64,000 bases of DNA from LMUY01 sp964242215 (GCA_964242215.1 CAXTCJ010000014.1:1-64000), one strand, 5' to 3'; shown: positions 44,670 to 53,750, counted from the first letter of the stretch. The notes: generated by a model not told the origin, from the sequence alone. Program-made: numbers and translations.

Positions 44670-44966
44670 TTAGCCGGCGGCGTCGATGACGCCCAGCAGG
44701 TCGCTCTCTTTCATGATCAACAGCTCCTCGCCGTCGATCTTGACCTCGGTGCCGGACCACTTGCCGAACAGCACGCGGTCGCCTGCCTTCACTTCGAGAG
44801 CCACGATGACCCCCTGCTCGTTGCGCGCACCCGGGCCGGCGGCGACGATCTCGCCTTCCATCGGCTTTTCCTTCACCGTGTCCGGGATGATGATCCCGCC
44901 GCGGGATTTCTCCTCCGCGGTGATACGGCGCAGGACGATGCGGTCGTGCAATGGGCGAAACTTCAT
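44670..44966 (-). CDS. groS: 10-kDa co-chaperonin GroES
   Basis: The 98-residue heptameric lid of the chaperonin. MKFRPLHDRIVLRRI is the conserved opening strand, EEKSRGGIIIPDTVKEKP the mobile loop that contacts GroEL, and VKAGDRVLFGKWSGTEVKIDGEELLIMKESDLLGVI the core and C-terminus. Length is standard. It is preceded by a small Lys-rich gene 25 bases upstream and followed by groEL. I saw no CIRCE element (TTAGCACTC-N9-GAGTGCTAA) upstream, so HrcA control is not supported here. Confidence 0.95.
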   Translation of the reverse strand: MKFRPLHDRIVLRRITAEEKSRGGIIIPDTVKEKPMEGEIVAAGPGARNEQGVIVALEVKAGDRVLFGKWSGTEVKIDGEELLIMKESDLLGVIDAAG

Positions 44967-44991
44967 TCGGAATATCCAGAGGGGATGGTGG

Positions 44992-45123
44992 TCATTTGCT
45001 GCCGCCCTTGGCCGGCGGCGGACGGGGCGGTGGTGAGAATTGCGACGCGGTAGCCGAGTCAGGCTTCTTGGCGGCCTTGGGCTTCTTGGCTTCCCGGCTG
45101 CTTTTTTTCTGCCCCTTGGCCAT
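44992..45123 (-). CDS. Small Lys/Pro-rich protein upstream of groES
   Basis: A 43-residue basic protein, MAKGQKKSSREAKKPKAAKK followed by a Pro-rich tail ending PPPAKGGSK. The N-terminal MAKGQxxSxREAKKPK pattern is one I recognise from small conserved proteobacterial proteins of unknown function, which supports it as a real gene despite its size. An in-frame ATG at 45135 could add MGRR. Its stop is 25 bases before groES, and the heat-shock-like promoter lies ~65 bases upstream, so it is probably cotranscribed with the chaperonin genes. A nucleic-acid or ribosome-associated role is conceivable from charge only. Confidence 0.7.
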   Translation of the reverse strand: MAKGQKKSSREAKKPKAAKKPDSATASQFSPPPRPPPAKGGSK

Positions 45124-45187
45124 TCTGCGCCCCATCGTCAGCAAACATCAAAGGGCGCCCGTCGTATCGCGCCCTTAACAAAAACTG

Positions 45188-45216
45188 ATTTGGGGCGGTG
45201 GCAGGCGGGATACAAG
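45188..45216 (-). promoter_or_regulatory. Sigma-32 (RpoH)-like promoter
   Basis: On the minus strand CTTGTA (45216-45211) and CCCCAAAT (45195-45188) are separated by 15 bases, close to the RpoH pattern CTTGAA-N13-15-CCCCATNT. It faces the small Lys-rich gene, groES and groEL. Position and match suggest heat-shock control of the operon. Confidence 0.55.
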
Positions 45217-45244
45217 CGAACGTTCCAGGATCATCACCGTTAGA

Positions 45245-47278
45245 TCACAACCAGGCGATCGCCTGTCTCAGGAAGGCCATGCCGAGGGCCGAGAACGCCG
45301 CCACCTCCGCGTTATCCTTGCCATAGCCATGACCGCCGGCGGCTGGCTCGTAGAACGACGCGTCGTAGCCCATCGCCTGCAGCTTGGCCGCCATCTTGCG
45401 CGCGTGACCCGGGTGGACGCGGTCGTCGCGCCGCGCGGTGGCGAGCAGGATCGGTGGATAGGGGCGACCAGGCTCGGCGGCGTGATAGGCGGAGATCCTA
45501 CCGAGGAACGCCCAATCATCCGGGTTTGCCGGGTCACCGTATTCGGCGATCCAACTGGCGCCGGCCAGCAACTGCGTGTAGCGGCGCATGTCGATGAGCG
45601 GAATGGTGCAGAATAGGGCTCCGAACCGCTCGGGGAAGCGGGTCAGCATATTGGCGATCAGCAGCCCTCCGTTGGAACCGCCCTCCGCCGCGATCCGCCC
45701 CGGCCGGGTTACGCCACGACGCACCAGGTCGGCGGCGACGGCGGCGAAATCGTCGTGGCTGAGCCGCTTGCCCTCACGCCGCCCGGCTTCGTGCCAGCGC
45801 GTGCCGAACTCGCCGCCGCCGCGGATGTTGGCGACGACGGTCGTGCCGCCGCGCTCCAGCCACAACTTGCCGGAGCGCAGTGCGTAGCTGGGCAGCGACG
45901 AGACGCGGAATCCGCCGTAGCCCGTCATGTGGACGGGAGCCTCACCGGTTTCGCCGGCGGGCCCGGACTGCGTGTAGGGGATGCGCTCGCCGTCGCTGGA
46001 CACCGCTTCGTGCCGGGTCACCACCAGCCCGGCGGCGTTGAAGGCAGGCGGCGTGTGTTTCAGCACGGTGGGCGCGGCGAGCCCGGGCGCCACCATCAGC
46101 AGCGTCGGCGGGGTGAGCGGGTCCTGCACGAGGGCCAACAACGTGCCGTCCGCTTCCTCGGACTCGACGTCGAAGCACCAGGCGTTGGCAGTGCCGGTCT
46201 GCGGCAGCCCGTTCAGCGTGCGGACGGTCCAATCGCCGGGTTGCACCTGAAGGAATACGGGCTTCAGCTCGTCGAGCACGCTGACGAGCAGGCTGCCGCC
46301 GACCCACGAAAAGCCTTGCAGTGCCCGGCGCGGCGTCGGTTCGAACAGCACGGTGAAGTCGCGATCGCCCGCCAGGAAGGCCTCGAGGCCGATGCCAACC
46401 ACGGTGTCCGCCGCGAAGCTCCGCTCGCCTACGATCCAGGTCGAGCGTGGCCGAATCGCGAGCCAGCCACGGTCTTCCTGGAAGCCTGCGTCGGTCGGCA
46501 GGTCGAAGCGCAGCTTGGGCCCGGTGCGGTCGCCGGCGAAGACATGCGTGTTGAAAAAGTCGATGTATTCGACGAACAGCAGCCGGTCGGCGGCACGATC
46601 GTAGTGGCCGCTGGCGCCCATGCTGGACGGGTCGACCTGGAAGATAGGCTCGCCCGGCGCCTCGCCCCGGCGCCAGAGCCGCACGGTGGTGGCATAGCCC
46701 GACTGGGTCGCCCCCTGCCCGGCCGACGCCAGCAGCAGCGTGTCGCGGTCGAGCCAGTCCGCACCCCCCTTGGCTTCCGGCAGGGTGAACCCGTCCGGCA
46801 CGAAGCTGCGAGTGGTGAGGTCGAATTCGCGCAGCACCACCGCGTCGCTGCCGCCCCGCGAGAGGCGCAGCATGGCGCGATCGTGGCTCGGTGGCAGGGT
46901 GGCGGAGCCCATCCATACCCAGTCCTCGCCCTCGGCGGCGGCCGTGGCATCGAGGTCGAGCAGGATGTCCCATACCGGCGTCTCGGAGCGATACGAGTCG
47001 AGCGTCGTGCGCCGCCACAGGCCGCGCGGATGGGCTGCGTCCTTCCAGATATTGTAGAGCAGTCCGCCGCGGCGGGCTGGGACGGGCAGGTTGTCGGGTC
47101 GGTCCAGCAGCGTGCGAAGCGTGTCCCGGTCGGCCTCGTACTGCGTGCCGCCGAAGCGCCGCAGCGTGGCGGCCGTCTGCGCGTCGGCCCAGGCCGTGGC
47201 ACGGGCGCCGTCTACCTCCTCCAGCCAAAGCCAAGGATCGTCGTCGGGAGCGGAAAGGGTTGGGAGGGATGAGGTCAT
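45245..47278 (-). CDS. Prolyl oligopeptidase family serine peptidase (S9A)
   Basis: A 677-residue enzyme: an N-terminal seven-bladed propeller (about 30-400), then an alpha/beta hydrolase. The nucleophile is in IAAEGGSNGGLLIAN (GGSNGG), and the catalytic His is in PAAGGHGYGKDNAE close to the C-terminus. The propeller end and hydrolase entry are marked by VHMTGYGGFRVS. Such peptidases cut short proline-containing peptides. No signal peptide is visible, so it is probably cytoplasmic. ATG 47278 gives MTSSLPTLSAPDDDPWLWLE, the usual family start; the 14 codons upstream are not conserved. Confidence 0.88.
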   Translation of the reverse strand: MTSSLPTLSAPDDDPWLWLEEVDGARATAWADAQTAATLRRFGGTQYEADRDTLRTLLDRPDNLPVPARRGGLLYNIWKDAAHPRGLWRRTTLDSYRSETPVWDILLDLDATAAAEGEDWVWMGSATLPPSHDRAMLRLSRGGSDAVVLREFDLTTRSFVPDGFTLPEAKGGADWLDRDTLLLASAGQGATQSGYATTVRLWRRGEAPGEPIFQVDPSSMGASGHYDRAADRLLFVEYIDFFNTHVFAGDRTGPKLRFDLPTDAGFQEDRGWLAIRPRSTWIVGERSFAADTVVGIGLEAFLAGDRDFTVLFEPTPRRALQGFSWVGGSLLVSVLDELKPVFLQVQPGDWTVRTLNGLPQTGTANAWCFDVESEEADGTLLALVQDPLTPPTLLMVAPGLAAPTVLKHTPPAFNAAGLVVTRHEAVSSDGERIPYTQSGPAGETGEAPVHMTGYGGFRVSSLPSYALRSGKLWLERGGTTVVANIRGGGEFGTRWHEAGRREGKRLSHDDFAAVAADLVRRGVTRPGRIAAEGGSNGGLLIANMLTRFPERFGALFCTIPLIDMRRYTQLLAGASWIAEYGDPANPDDWAFLGRISAYHAAEPGRPYPPILLATARRDDRVHPGHARKMAAKLQAMGYDASFYEPAAGGHGYGKDNAEVAAFSALGMAFLRQAIAWL

Positions 47279-47356
47279 CGACGCATGTCTCCGATCAACG
47301 GCAGGTACTAAGCAGTGCAATCAGCCAAGCCGTATTTGTAGGACCATCTTCTTAGG

Positions 47357-47424
47357 GTGGGGTGCGCTTGGGCACCCACCACAAGCGCCGCGGCGGTGCG
47401 TTGCCAAATCGCAACGCACCCCAC
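47357..47424. repeat. Nested palindromic intergenic sequence
   Basis: An outer inverted repeat, GTGGGGTGCG (47357-47366) with CGCACCCCAC (47415-47424), encloses a hairpin GGTGCGTTG-ccaaatcg-CAACGCACC (47395-47420). It lies between the CNNM/CBS gene stop (47458, minus) and the prolyl oligopeptidase start (47278, minus). It could be a terminator or a dispersed repeat; only one copy is in the window. Confidence 0.55.
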
Positions 47425-47457
47425 GGGTTGGAGTAGCCTCTTAGAGTTTTCGGACCA

Positions 47458-48756
47458 CTAGCCCTCCGCCAGAACCTCCCGGCTCGCCCGCACCCGCTCC
47501 ACCCGGCGGCCGTCCACCGCCTGCACCTCGAACAGCCAGCCGGCGAACACCACCTTGTCGCCCACCCGGGGCACCCGGCGCAGCAACGCCAGCAGCAATC
47601 CCGCCACCGTGTGATAGCTGCCCTCGGCCGGCAGGTCCGGCAATTGCAGGCGATCCTTCAGCTCGTCCACCGGCATCATCCCGTCCACCACCAGGCTGCC
47701 CGGGATCTGCTCGGCGTCCGGCGCCGTGTCGGGCTGGGTGTCGCTGGCGTCGCCCACGATCGCCTCCAGCACGTCGGCAGCGGTCACCACGCCTTCGAAA
47801 CTGCCATACTCGTCCATCACCAGCGCCAGGCCGAGCGGGTCGGCCTTCAGCCTCTCCAGCGCATCGAGGGCGGAGATCGTGTCCGGCACCACCATCGGCT
47901 GGCGCAACGCCGCGGTCACCGACAGGTCGCCGCCGCCCAGCAGCCGGTCCAGCAGATCCTTCGCCTGGATCACACCCACCACGTTGTCCACCGAGCCCTC
48001 GCACACCACGAAGCGGCTATGCGGCGCGCCCTTCAATGCCTGCACGATGTCGCGCCTTGGATCGGTGCGGTCGATGAAGGCGATCTCGTTGCGCGGCGTC
48101 ATGATCGCGCGCACCGGCTTGTCGGCCAGGCGGAGCAGGCGCTCGATCATCTCCCGCTCGCCCATTTCCAGCACGCCGGCCTGCGCGCCCTCGGCCAGCA
48201 GCGCCTTCAGCTCCTCCTCCGTCACGGTGTGGGATTTCGGACGGTGCTTGCCGAACAGCCGCAGCACCGCCGAGGTGGACAGGCCGAGCACCCAGACGAA
48301 CGGGCTGAGCACCTGGCTCAGCACCCGCAATGGGCGGGCGATGCGCGCGGCCACCACCTCGGGTTGCCGCAGGGCCAGTTGCTTGGGCACCAGTTCGCCG
48401 ATAACCAAGGTGAGGTAAGTGGTCGCGAGCACCACGATCAGCAGCGACAACTCGCCGGCCGCCGGCGCCAGCAGGGGCACCCGCGCCAGCAGCGGCTCCA
48501 GCCTGGCGGCGAGCCGGGCGCCACCGATCGTTCCCGTCAAGATGCTGATCAGCGTCATGCCGACCTGTACCGTGGGCAGGAACCGCTGCGGGTCCTCCGC
48601 CAGCCGCAAGGCCGCTTTGGCGCCGGCCACGCCCTTGCGCTCCAGCACCATCAGCCGCGCCCGCCGCACCGAGACCAGGGCCAGTTCGCTGAGCGAGAAC
48701 ACGCCGTTCAGCAGGACGAGCAGCAGCGCGAGTACTATTTCCAGGCCAGTTTCCAT
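47458..48756 (-). CDS. CNNM/CBS-domain membrane protein (HlyC/CorC-type)
   Basis: A 432-residue inner-membrane protein. The N-terminal CNNM (DUF21) domain (about 1-190) has hydrophobic segments and the motif VIGELVPKQLALR. A CBS pair follows (about 200-340; IMTPRNEIAFI, LVMDEYGSFEGVVTAADVLEAIVGD), then a C-terminal CorC_HlyC domain (about 355-430). Members are linked to magnesium/cobalt homeostasis, not haemolysis. All three domains are complete. It is divergent from the DUF3429 gene with 45 bases between start codons. Confidence 0.9.
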   Translation of the reverse strand: METGLEIVLALLLVLLNGVFSLSELALVSVRRARLMVLERKGVAGAKAALRLAEDPQRFLPTVQVGMTLISILTGTIGGARLAARLEPLLARVPLLAPAAGELSLLIVVLATTYLTLVIGELVPKQLALRQPEVVAARIARPLRVLSQVLSPFVWVLGLSTSAVLRLFGKHRPKSHTVTEEELKALLAEGAQAGVLEMGEREMIERLLRLADKPVRAIMTPRNEIAFIDRTDPRRDIVQALKGAPHSRFVVCEGSVDNVVGVIQAKDLLDRLLGGGDLSVTAALRQPMVVPDTISALDALERLKADPLGLALVMDEYGSFEGVVTAADVLEAIVGDASDTQPDTAPDAEQIPGSLVVDGMMPVDELKDRLQLPDLPAEGSYHTVAGLLLALLRRVPRVGDKVVFAGWLFEVQAVDGRRVERVRASREVLAEG

Positions 48757-48801
48757 GGATCATCCTATCGCGGCCAGTCATCTCGGGCCACTATCGCGGC
48801 C

Positions 48802-49272
48802 ATGCGACGCGCTCTTCCACCCTTGGCCCTGCTGCTTGGCATTGCCGGCTTGATCCCGTTCGCCGCCTGCGGCTATGGCGCGGTCAGCAACCCCGGCGAC
48901 CCGGCGGCAATGGCCCTGGCCGCCTACGGCGCCGTCATTCTCGCCTTCCTCGGCGGCGTGCACTGGGGATTTGCGCTGCCGGAACCATCGGGCCGCGGCG
49001 AACGCGCCCGCCTCGGCCTGGGCGTACTCCCGTCGCTGGTCGGGTGGGTGGCCCTGCTGCTGGTGATTGCCGTGAATGCCGAGGCCGGGCTGGCCCTGCT
49101 CGCGGTGGGCTTTCTGGCGCTGACGATCGTGGAGGCGAGGGCCGCCAAGGCTGGCTTGGTCCCGTCGGGCTACATGACGCTGCGCTACGGACTGTCCGCG
49201 GCCGTCATCACGATCCTGGTGCTGGTTCTGCTGCTCCGCCTGTTTCACATCCACGTTGTCGGCTTTCGATAG
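48802..49272 (+). CDS. DUF3429 membrane protein
   Basis: A 156-residue integral membrane protein with five hydrophobic segments (about 5-22, 35-52, 73-90, 94-110, 128-146). The FLGGVHWGFALPEP motif near 49-62 is typical of DUF3429 (related to the TMEM69 group). Its function is unknown. ATG 48802 is the first plausible start after the short divergent promoter region; the long open frame upstream is antisense to the CNNM/CBS gene. Confidence 0.75.
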   Translation: MRRALPPLALLLGIAGLIPFAACGYGAVSNPGDPAAMALAAYGAVILAFLGGVHWGFALPEPSGRGERARLGLGVLPSLVGWVALLLVIAVNAEAGLALLAVGFLALTIVEARAAKAGLVPSGYMTLRYGLSAAVITILVLVLLLRLFHIHVVGFR

Positions 49273-49348
49273 ACTTTGGTAACTATGATTAACTTTTCTC
49301 TTTTCTTAGACGACGTGTTACGATAGAGGTGCGCCATGGAGGTCCACC

Positions 49349-49558
49349 ATGGACGATAAAGTCAGCGCGACGATCATTCCCTTCCCGATGCGCGCCCCGA
49401 CGGCGGCATTGCAGCCACCGACCGAGCGGCTGAGCGCGTCGCTGCGGAGCCTGTCGACGGCCCTGGAGGAACAACGGGACGCGCTTCACCGCTGGCGTGC
49501 TGCCTTGGCCGACCTGTCCGACAAGATGCGGACGATCGGCACCAGCGCACGACGCTAA
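49349..49558 (+). CDS. Small coiled-coil protein of unknown function
   Basis: A 69-residue protein starting MDDKVSATIIPFPMRAP, followed by one long amphipathic helix (about 25-62) likely to form a coiled coil. The ggagg at 49338-49342 is 6 bases from ATG 49349, a convincing ribosome site, and the upstream ~75 bases are AT-richer as expected of a promoter. The IIPFPMR segment resembles other small alphaproteobacterial proteins I have seen, none with known function. It is convergent with the M81 peptidase gene, 21 bases apart. Confidence 0.55.
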   Translation: MDDKVSATIIPFPMRAPTAALQPPTERLSASLRSLSTALEEQRDALHRWRAALADLSDKMRTIGTSARR

Positions 49559-49579
49559 ACTGCGCGCTCGCTCACCGCC

Positions 49580-51046
49580 TCATCCAGCAGCGCGCTTGCG
49601 GACGCCGGGACGGATTTGGGTGAACGGCAAGCTCGACGGGTCGGACGTCACCGGGCCTGGTGCCTCGGCAACGAAGATCCGCCGCGCAATCGGGGCGAAA
49701 TCGGCGCGGAAATGCACCGAGGATTTCAAGGCAATGATCGGCAGCGTCGCCGGCTCCAGCCCGAGATGACGCAGGATCGCCTGGTCGAGCGCCTGGATTT
49801 TGCGGCTGGCGACGATCACGCGCACGCCGCCGTCGACCTCGATCAGCGCGCACCGCCCTAGATCGGCGGTGTTCCCGGCGTTCATCGGGCCGGTCAGCGG
49901 GAAGCTGCCCTCCCGCAACGCGAGCACGGTGGCAGTCACCGGCAGCGGGTCGCCCCACGAGTGCCCGCCCAGTTGCAGCGCCAAGGTGGCGCCCTGCCCT
50001 GCCGCATAACAGGCGGCGGCACCGGCGGCGTCGTTGATGGAGCAGACAACAGCCCCCTTGGCACTTTGCCGGATCAACTCGGCCAGCAGCCCCGTCGTAT
50101 CGCCATGGCCGCCGCCGCCTGGGTTGTCCTGCGTGTCGGCGATCACCACCGGGCCGGCGGGTTCGGCCAGCGCGGCCGCCACGGCATCGGAGGCAGGGAG
50201 CACACCGCCTGTGAACGATGCCTCCGCAGCAGCCAACTCGGCCAGGAAGGCGTCGGCGGCCCGGTCGGCACTCGGCTGGTCCTCGGCGAAGGCGGCAAGT
50301 GCCGGGCCACAATCGGCGAAGTCGGCGTAGGGAAAACCGAAGCACCAGGCCAGTTCGATCACGCCAGCCGTCGCCTCCAGCTCGGCACGGCGGGACATGA
50401 TCGGCACCATCGGGCCCTCCAGCGTGCATTGGCTGGTGAGCGGCATCCAGTAGTCGAGCTGCCGAAACGCCTTGGCGAAGGGCGTGCCGCGGGCGATGCG
50501 CCGGCGCAGCAAGGCCACCGCGCGCTGGCCCACGACCTTCATGTCGACATGCGGGTAGGTGCGGTACGGCACGATCACGTCGGCGCAGTCCACCATCAGC
50601 GCCGTCATGTTTGCGTGTGGGTCGAGTGTGATCGCGACCGGTACGCGTCCCACGATCGCGCGCACCCGGCGCAGCAATTCGCCCTCTGCGTCGGGCGCCC
50701 CGATCGCCAAGGCGGCGCCGTGTAAGTCCAGGAACACGCCATCGAGCGGCCCGGCGTTCGCCAACTCGGCGCACAGCAGGGCGGCGATGCGCTCGAACGC
50801 CTCCGCCTCGACCGGGCCGGCCGGCATCGCCATGCACCACAGCAGCGGCACGGGCGTGTCGCCGCCCGCCTCCACCGCCGCGATGGCGCCGGCGGCGGCG
50901 GCGGCACTGCCCCGAATCGTGCCCAGCATGGCCGGGCCGGCGACCAGGCTGGGGTAGCCGGCGGGCTCGAGGAAATCCGCGTAGCGCGTCGGCACCGGCG
51001 CGAAGGAGTGGCTCTCATGCAGGAAGCCGCCGATTGCGATGCGTAT
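49580..51046 (-). CDS. M81 family metallopeptidase (MlrC-like), apparent ATA start
   Basis: A 488-residue protein of the MlrC/DUF1485 family, named for a microcystin-degrading peptidase; most members have unknown substrates. The conserved opening IRIAIGGFLHESHSF, HGAA in VFLDLHGAALA, DPHANMT and the PYRTYPHVDM block are present; these supply the predicted zinc ligands. The C-terminal domain contains DTQDNPGGGGHGDTT. At the expected start the codon is ATA (51046-51044), 6 bases after a gggag site, and the nearest in-frame ATG upstream (51193) lies inside the preceding gene's 3' end. Either ATA is used, or the base differs from the living genome. The family 5 binding protein gene is just upstream. 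Confidence 0.8.
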   Translation of the reverse strand: MRIAIGGFLHESHSFAPVPTRYADFLEPAGYPSLVAGPAMLGTIRGSAAAAAGAIAAVEAGGDTPVPLLWCMAMPAGPVEAEAFERIAALLCAELANAGPLDGVFLDLHGAALAIGAPDAEGELLRRVRAIVGRVPVAITLDPHANMTALMVDCADVIVPYRTYPHVDMKVVGQRAVALLRRRIARGTPFAKAFRQLDYWMPLTSQCTLEGPMVPIMSRRAELEATAGVIELAWCFGFPYADFADCGPALAAFAEDQPSADRAADAFLAELAAAEASFTGGVLPASDAVAAALAEPAGPVVIADTQDNPGGGGHGDTTGLLAELIRQSAKGAVVCSINDAAGAAACYAAGQGATLALQLGGHSWGDPLPVTATVLALREGSFPLTGPMNAGNTADLGRCALIEVDGGVRVIVASRKIQALDQAILRHLGLEPATLPIIALKSSVHFRADFAPIARRIFVAEAPGPVTSDPSSLPFTQIRPGVRKRAAG

Positions 51047-51096
51047 GGTCCTGCTCCCTTGTCGATGCAGCGGCCAGACTAGCCCGAACTTCCGGC

Positions 51097-52542
51097 TCAG
51101 CCCAAGCTGGCCTCGTCGAAGTTGCCGAGGGTGCTGCCGTTCAAGTGCAGACGCTGGCTCCGCACGACGGGCAAGGCGGGCTCGACCAGCCATAGCACCG
51201 GCATCGTGGCCGCCAGCAGCGCTTGAGCGTCGCGCTCTCCGTCCGGACCGCTGTGCAGGCGGGCGGCCACCTCGGGCAGGCCAGCGGCGTACGGGAGCAA
51301 GTCGCGCGCCGGATCACCGGTCTGGTTTGCCACGAAACCGGTTACCTGGAAGTCGCCGGCTGCGACCCGGCGGGCCCACTCTGCAGGCGGGACCGGTGCC
51401 GCGGTCAGTTCGATCCCGACCTGTGCCAGCGATTGGCGCAGGACCAGGAACAGTACCTGCCAGGGCACGCCGGGCGGATACAGGAACGTCAACCGCGCCC
51501 GGATACCGTCGTCGTCGGGCCGCAGCCCGGCGGCGTTGAAGTGCTCCGCGGCGGCGCGGGGGCTGTGATCCGGCAGGGTCGCCGCGTCATTGCGGTTGAG
51601 GCTGCTGGCGACCGTCGGGCCGGTCGCCACACGGCCCAGCCCGGCCCAAGCGGACCGCAGCGCCTCGTCGCGATCGATGGCGCAGGCCAGGCCCAGCCGC
51701 ATTTCCGCCTGGTCGAGCGGCTTGGCGGCCGGGTTCAGCAACAGTCCCGCCATAGTGGTGGCCGGGGGAGACGAGTCGCCGTCGACGACCAAGGTCGGCA
51801 CCGAGCGCAGATGGGCGATCGCGGACAGCTCCACCGCATCGCCGGCCAACAGCATCGGCGTGCCGGCCAGCGCCAGTGACAGGCGCGCCGCCGGATCGGG
51901 CATGGTGGGAAAGCTGATGCTGCTCAAGGCGGGTTTCGGGCCGGCATACCACTCGAACCGCACCAGCCTCAGCCAGTCATCGAAGCGGAACGGCCCGGTT
52001 CCGACCGGCGGAGTCTGCCGCGGATCGAGCCCCAAGCCCGGCCGGTCGTGCACATGCTGGGGCACGATCGGCAGCGTGAGCGCATCGAGGCATCGCAGGA
52101 ACGCGTCGTCGGGAGCGGCCAGGGTCAGCACGGCGGTCAGCTCGTCCGGCGTCGCCACCGACACCCGGTCCAACCGCAGTCGCGGCTGCAAGGTGCGGTG
52201 AAACTGGGTGATGGAGAATGCGACGTCCGCCGCGCCGAACCCGCCGCCGTCGTGCCAGGTGACGCCGGGCTGCAGGCGGATGGTGTGGGTCAATCCGTCC
52301 GCCGAGACGTCGACGGTGCGGGCCAGATCGGGCTGCAGCGTCCCGTCGGCGCCCCAGCGCAGCAGGCCGCGGTAGATCTTGGCCCCGACGAGCCGGGTGC
52401 CCTGCCCGTTCGACACGCCTGGGATCAGCCCCGATGGTGCGATCGGAAGCGGGCACACGAGTTCGGTCGTGTCGGCAGCCCAGGCGCGCGTTGTGCCCAA
52501 GGCGGCGGCGGCGGCAAGTAGGGCTCGACGGGTGAATACCAT
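51097..52542 (-). CDS. Family 5 (peptide/opine-type) ABC substrate-binding protein
   Basis: A 481-residue periplasmic binding protein of the SBP_bac_5 family. The leader MVFTRRALLAAAAALGTTRA ends AWAAD and contains a weak twin-arginine-like FTRRALL. The mature part shows the family features: KIYRGLLRWGADGTLQPDLARTV near 65-87, WHDGGGFGAADVAFSI near 105-120, and VGTGPFRFDDW near 188-198. No permease or ATPase gene is adjacent; the neighbour downstream is an M81 peptidase, a pairing that suggests uptake and breakdown of a peptide-like compound (inference). ATG 52542 gives the signal peptide. Confidence 0.85.
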   Translation of the reverse strand: MVFTRRALLAAAAALGTTRAWAADTTELVCPLPIAPSGLIPGVSNGQGTRLVGAKIYRGLLRWGADGTLQPDLARTVDVSADGLTHTIRLQPGVTWHDGGGFGAADVAFSITQFHRTLQPRLRLDRVSVATPDELTAVLTLAAPDDAFLRCLDALTLPIVPQHVHDRPGLGLDPRQTPPVGTGPFRFDDWLRLVRFEWYAGPKPALSSISFPTMPDPAARLSLALAGTPMLLAGDAVELSAIAHLRSVPTLVVDGDSSPPATTMAGLLLNPAAKPLDQAEMRLGLACAIDRDEALRSAWAGLGRVATGPTVASSLNRNDAATLPDHSPRAAAEHFNAAGLRPDDDGIRARLTFLYPPGVPWQVLFLVLRQSLAQVGIELTAAPVPPAEWARRVAAGDFQVTGFVANQTGDPARDLLPYAAGLPEVAARLHSGPDGERDAQALLAATMPVLWLVEPALPVVRSQRLHLNGSTLGNFDEASLG

Positions 52543-52616
52543 GGAATGTGACGCTAACCGGTTTCCCGTGGGCATTGAAACGCATTAACGTGTGCGAAGC
52601 ACGAAGGACGACACGT

Positions 52617-53648
52617 TTGAAGGTATTCTGGGACCCGGCGCAGCTAGCACATGTGCCGCGCTTCTTCTTGCAGCGGGGGCAAGTTCGCAGCAATTTCGAG
52701 ACGCCCGCCCGCGCCCAAGCGCTGCTCGCTGGCTGCGAGGCGATCGGGCTGGAGATCACCGCACCCGCCCCGGCCAGCCGTGCGGCGCTGGAAATGGTGC
52801 ATCCCTCCGATTACCTGGATTGGCTGCAAAGCGCCGCGGCGGAGTGGGGCGAGATGCCGGATGCCGGCCCCGAGGTGGTCGCGAACATGCATCCCTCGCC
52901 CGAAATGCTGCTGACCGGGGGGCGCCCACCCGCCTCTGTCATCGGTCGCGCCGGATGGTTTTCCGCCGATGCCGCCTGCCCGATCGGCGTCGGCACTTGG
53001 GAGGCAATCGCCGCCGCGGCCGCCTGTGCCCTGGCTGCAGCGGACGAGACGGCGCGCAACCGGGATTGCTATGCGTTGTGCCGGCCGCCGGGCCATCATG
53101 CCTATGCCGCGCGCGCGGGGGGCCACTGCTATGTCAACAATGCAGCGATGGCGGTCGAACGCCTGATCAGCCACGGCGCGCGCCGAGTCGCGGTGTTGGA
53201 CATCGACAGCCACCACGGCAACGGCACCCAGGGCATTTTCTGGACCCGGGACGACGTGTTCTTCGCCTCGGTGCACGGCGATCCCTCGGGCTATTATCCC
53301 TGGTATGTCGGGCATGCCGACGAACTCGGCGGCGGCACGGGGGTGGGCTTCAACCGCAACTTCCCCCTGGCCGCTGGCACGGGTGACCTCGGCTGGCTCG
53401 CCGCGCTGGACGCAGCGTTGCGGGCGATCGACAAGTTCGGTGCGGACGCCCTGGTGGTCAGCCTCGGGTTCGATGCGTCAAGGGACGAGCCGCTGAACTT
53501 TCTGTCGGTGACGCGGGATGGGTTCGCCCGGGCCGGTGCCGCGATCGGCCGGTTGGCGCTGCCCGCCGTCTTCATCCAGGAGGGCGGCTACAACACCGAC
53601 CTGCTCGGTCCACTGCTGGAGGTTTTCCTCACTGCCTTCCGCGGCTGA
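52617..53648 (+). CDS. Histone-deacetylase-like amidohydrolase (acetylpolyamine type)
   Basis: A 343-residue zinc amidohydrolase of the HDAC superfamily; bacterial members deacetylate polyamines or related amides. RPPGHHAYAARAGGHCYVNN near 159-178 holds the tandem catalytic histidines. The zinc ligands are in LDIDSHHGNGTQ (Asp, His) and LGFDASRDEP (Asp). The N-terminal loop FWDPAQLAHVP fits the acetylpolyamine group. The start is taken as TTG 52617, 9 bases after aagga; an in-frame ATG at 52548 adds 23 non-conserved residues and overlaps the divergent gene's leader. Confidence 0.87.
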   Translation: MKVFWDPAQLAHVPRFFLQRGQVRSNFETPARAQALLAGCEAIGLEITAPAPASRAALEMVHPSDYLDWLQSAAAEWGEMPDAGPEVVANMHPSPEMLLTGGRPPASVIGRAGWFSADAACPIGVGTWEAIAAAAACALAAADETARNRDCYALCRPPGHHAYAARAGGHCYVNNAAMAVERLISHGARRVAVLDIDSHHGNGTQGIFWTRDDVFFASVHGDPSGYYPWYVGHADELGGGTGVGFNRNFPLAAGTGDLGWLAALDAALRAIDKFGADALVVSLGFDASRDEPLNFLSVTRDGFARAGAAIGRLALPAVFIQEGGYNTDLLGPLLEVFLTAFRG

Positions 53649-53750
53649 GCTCCAGCGCGACGGGTAACCCGACATCGGCATTCCACTAACACACGATTGC
53701 GTGTAAAGCGGCTACGTGCCGGTCAAAACTTCACATACAGAGTACGCGGT

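Noticed and set aside
44967..45244. CIRCE element expected before a groESL operon
   Set aside because: I looked for TTAGCACTC-N9-GAGTGCTAA and found no match; a sigma-32-like promoter fits better.
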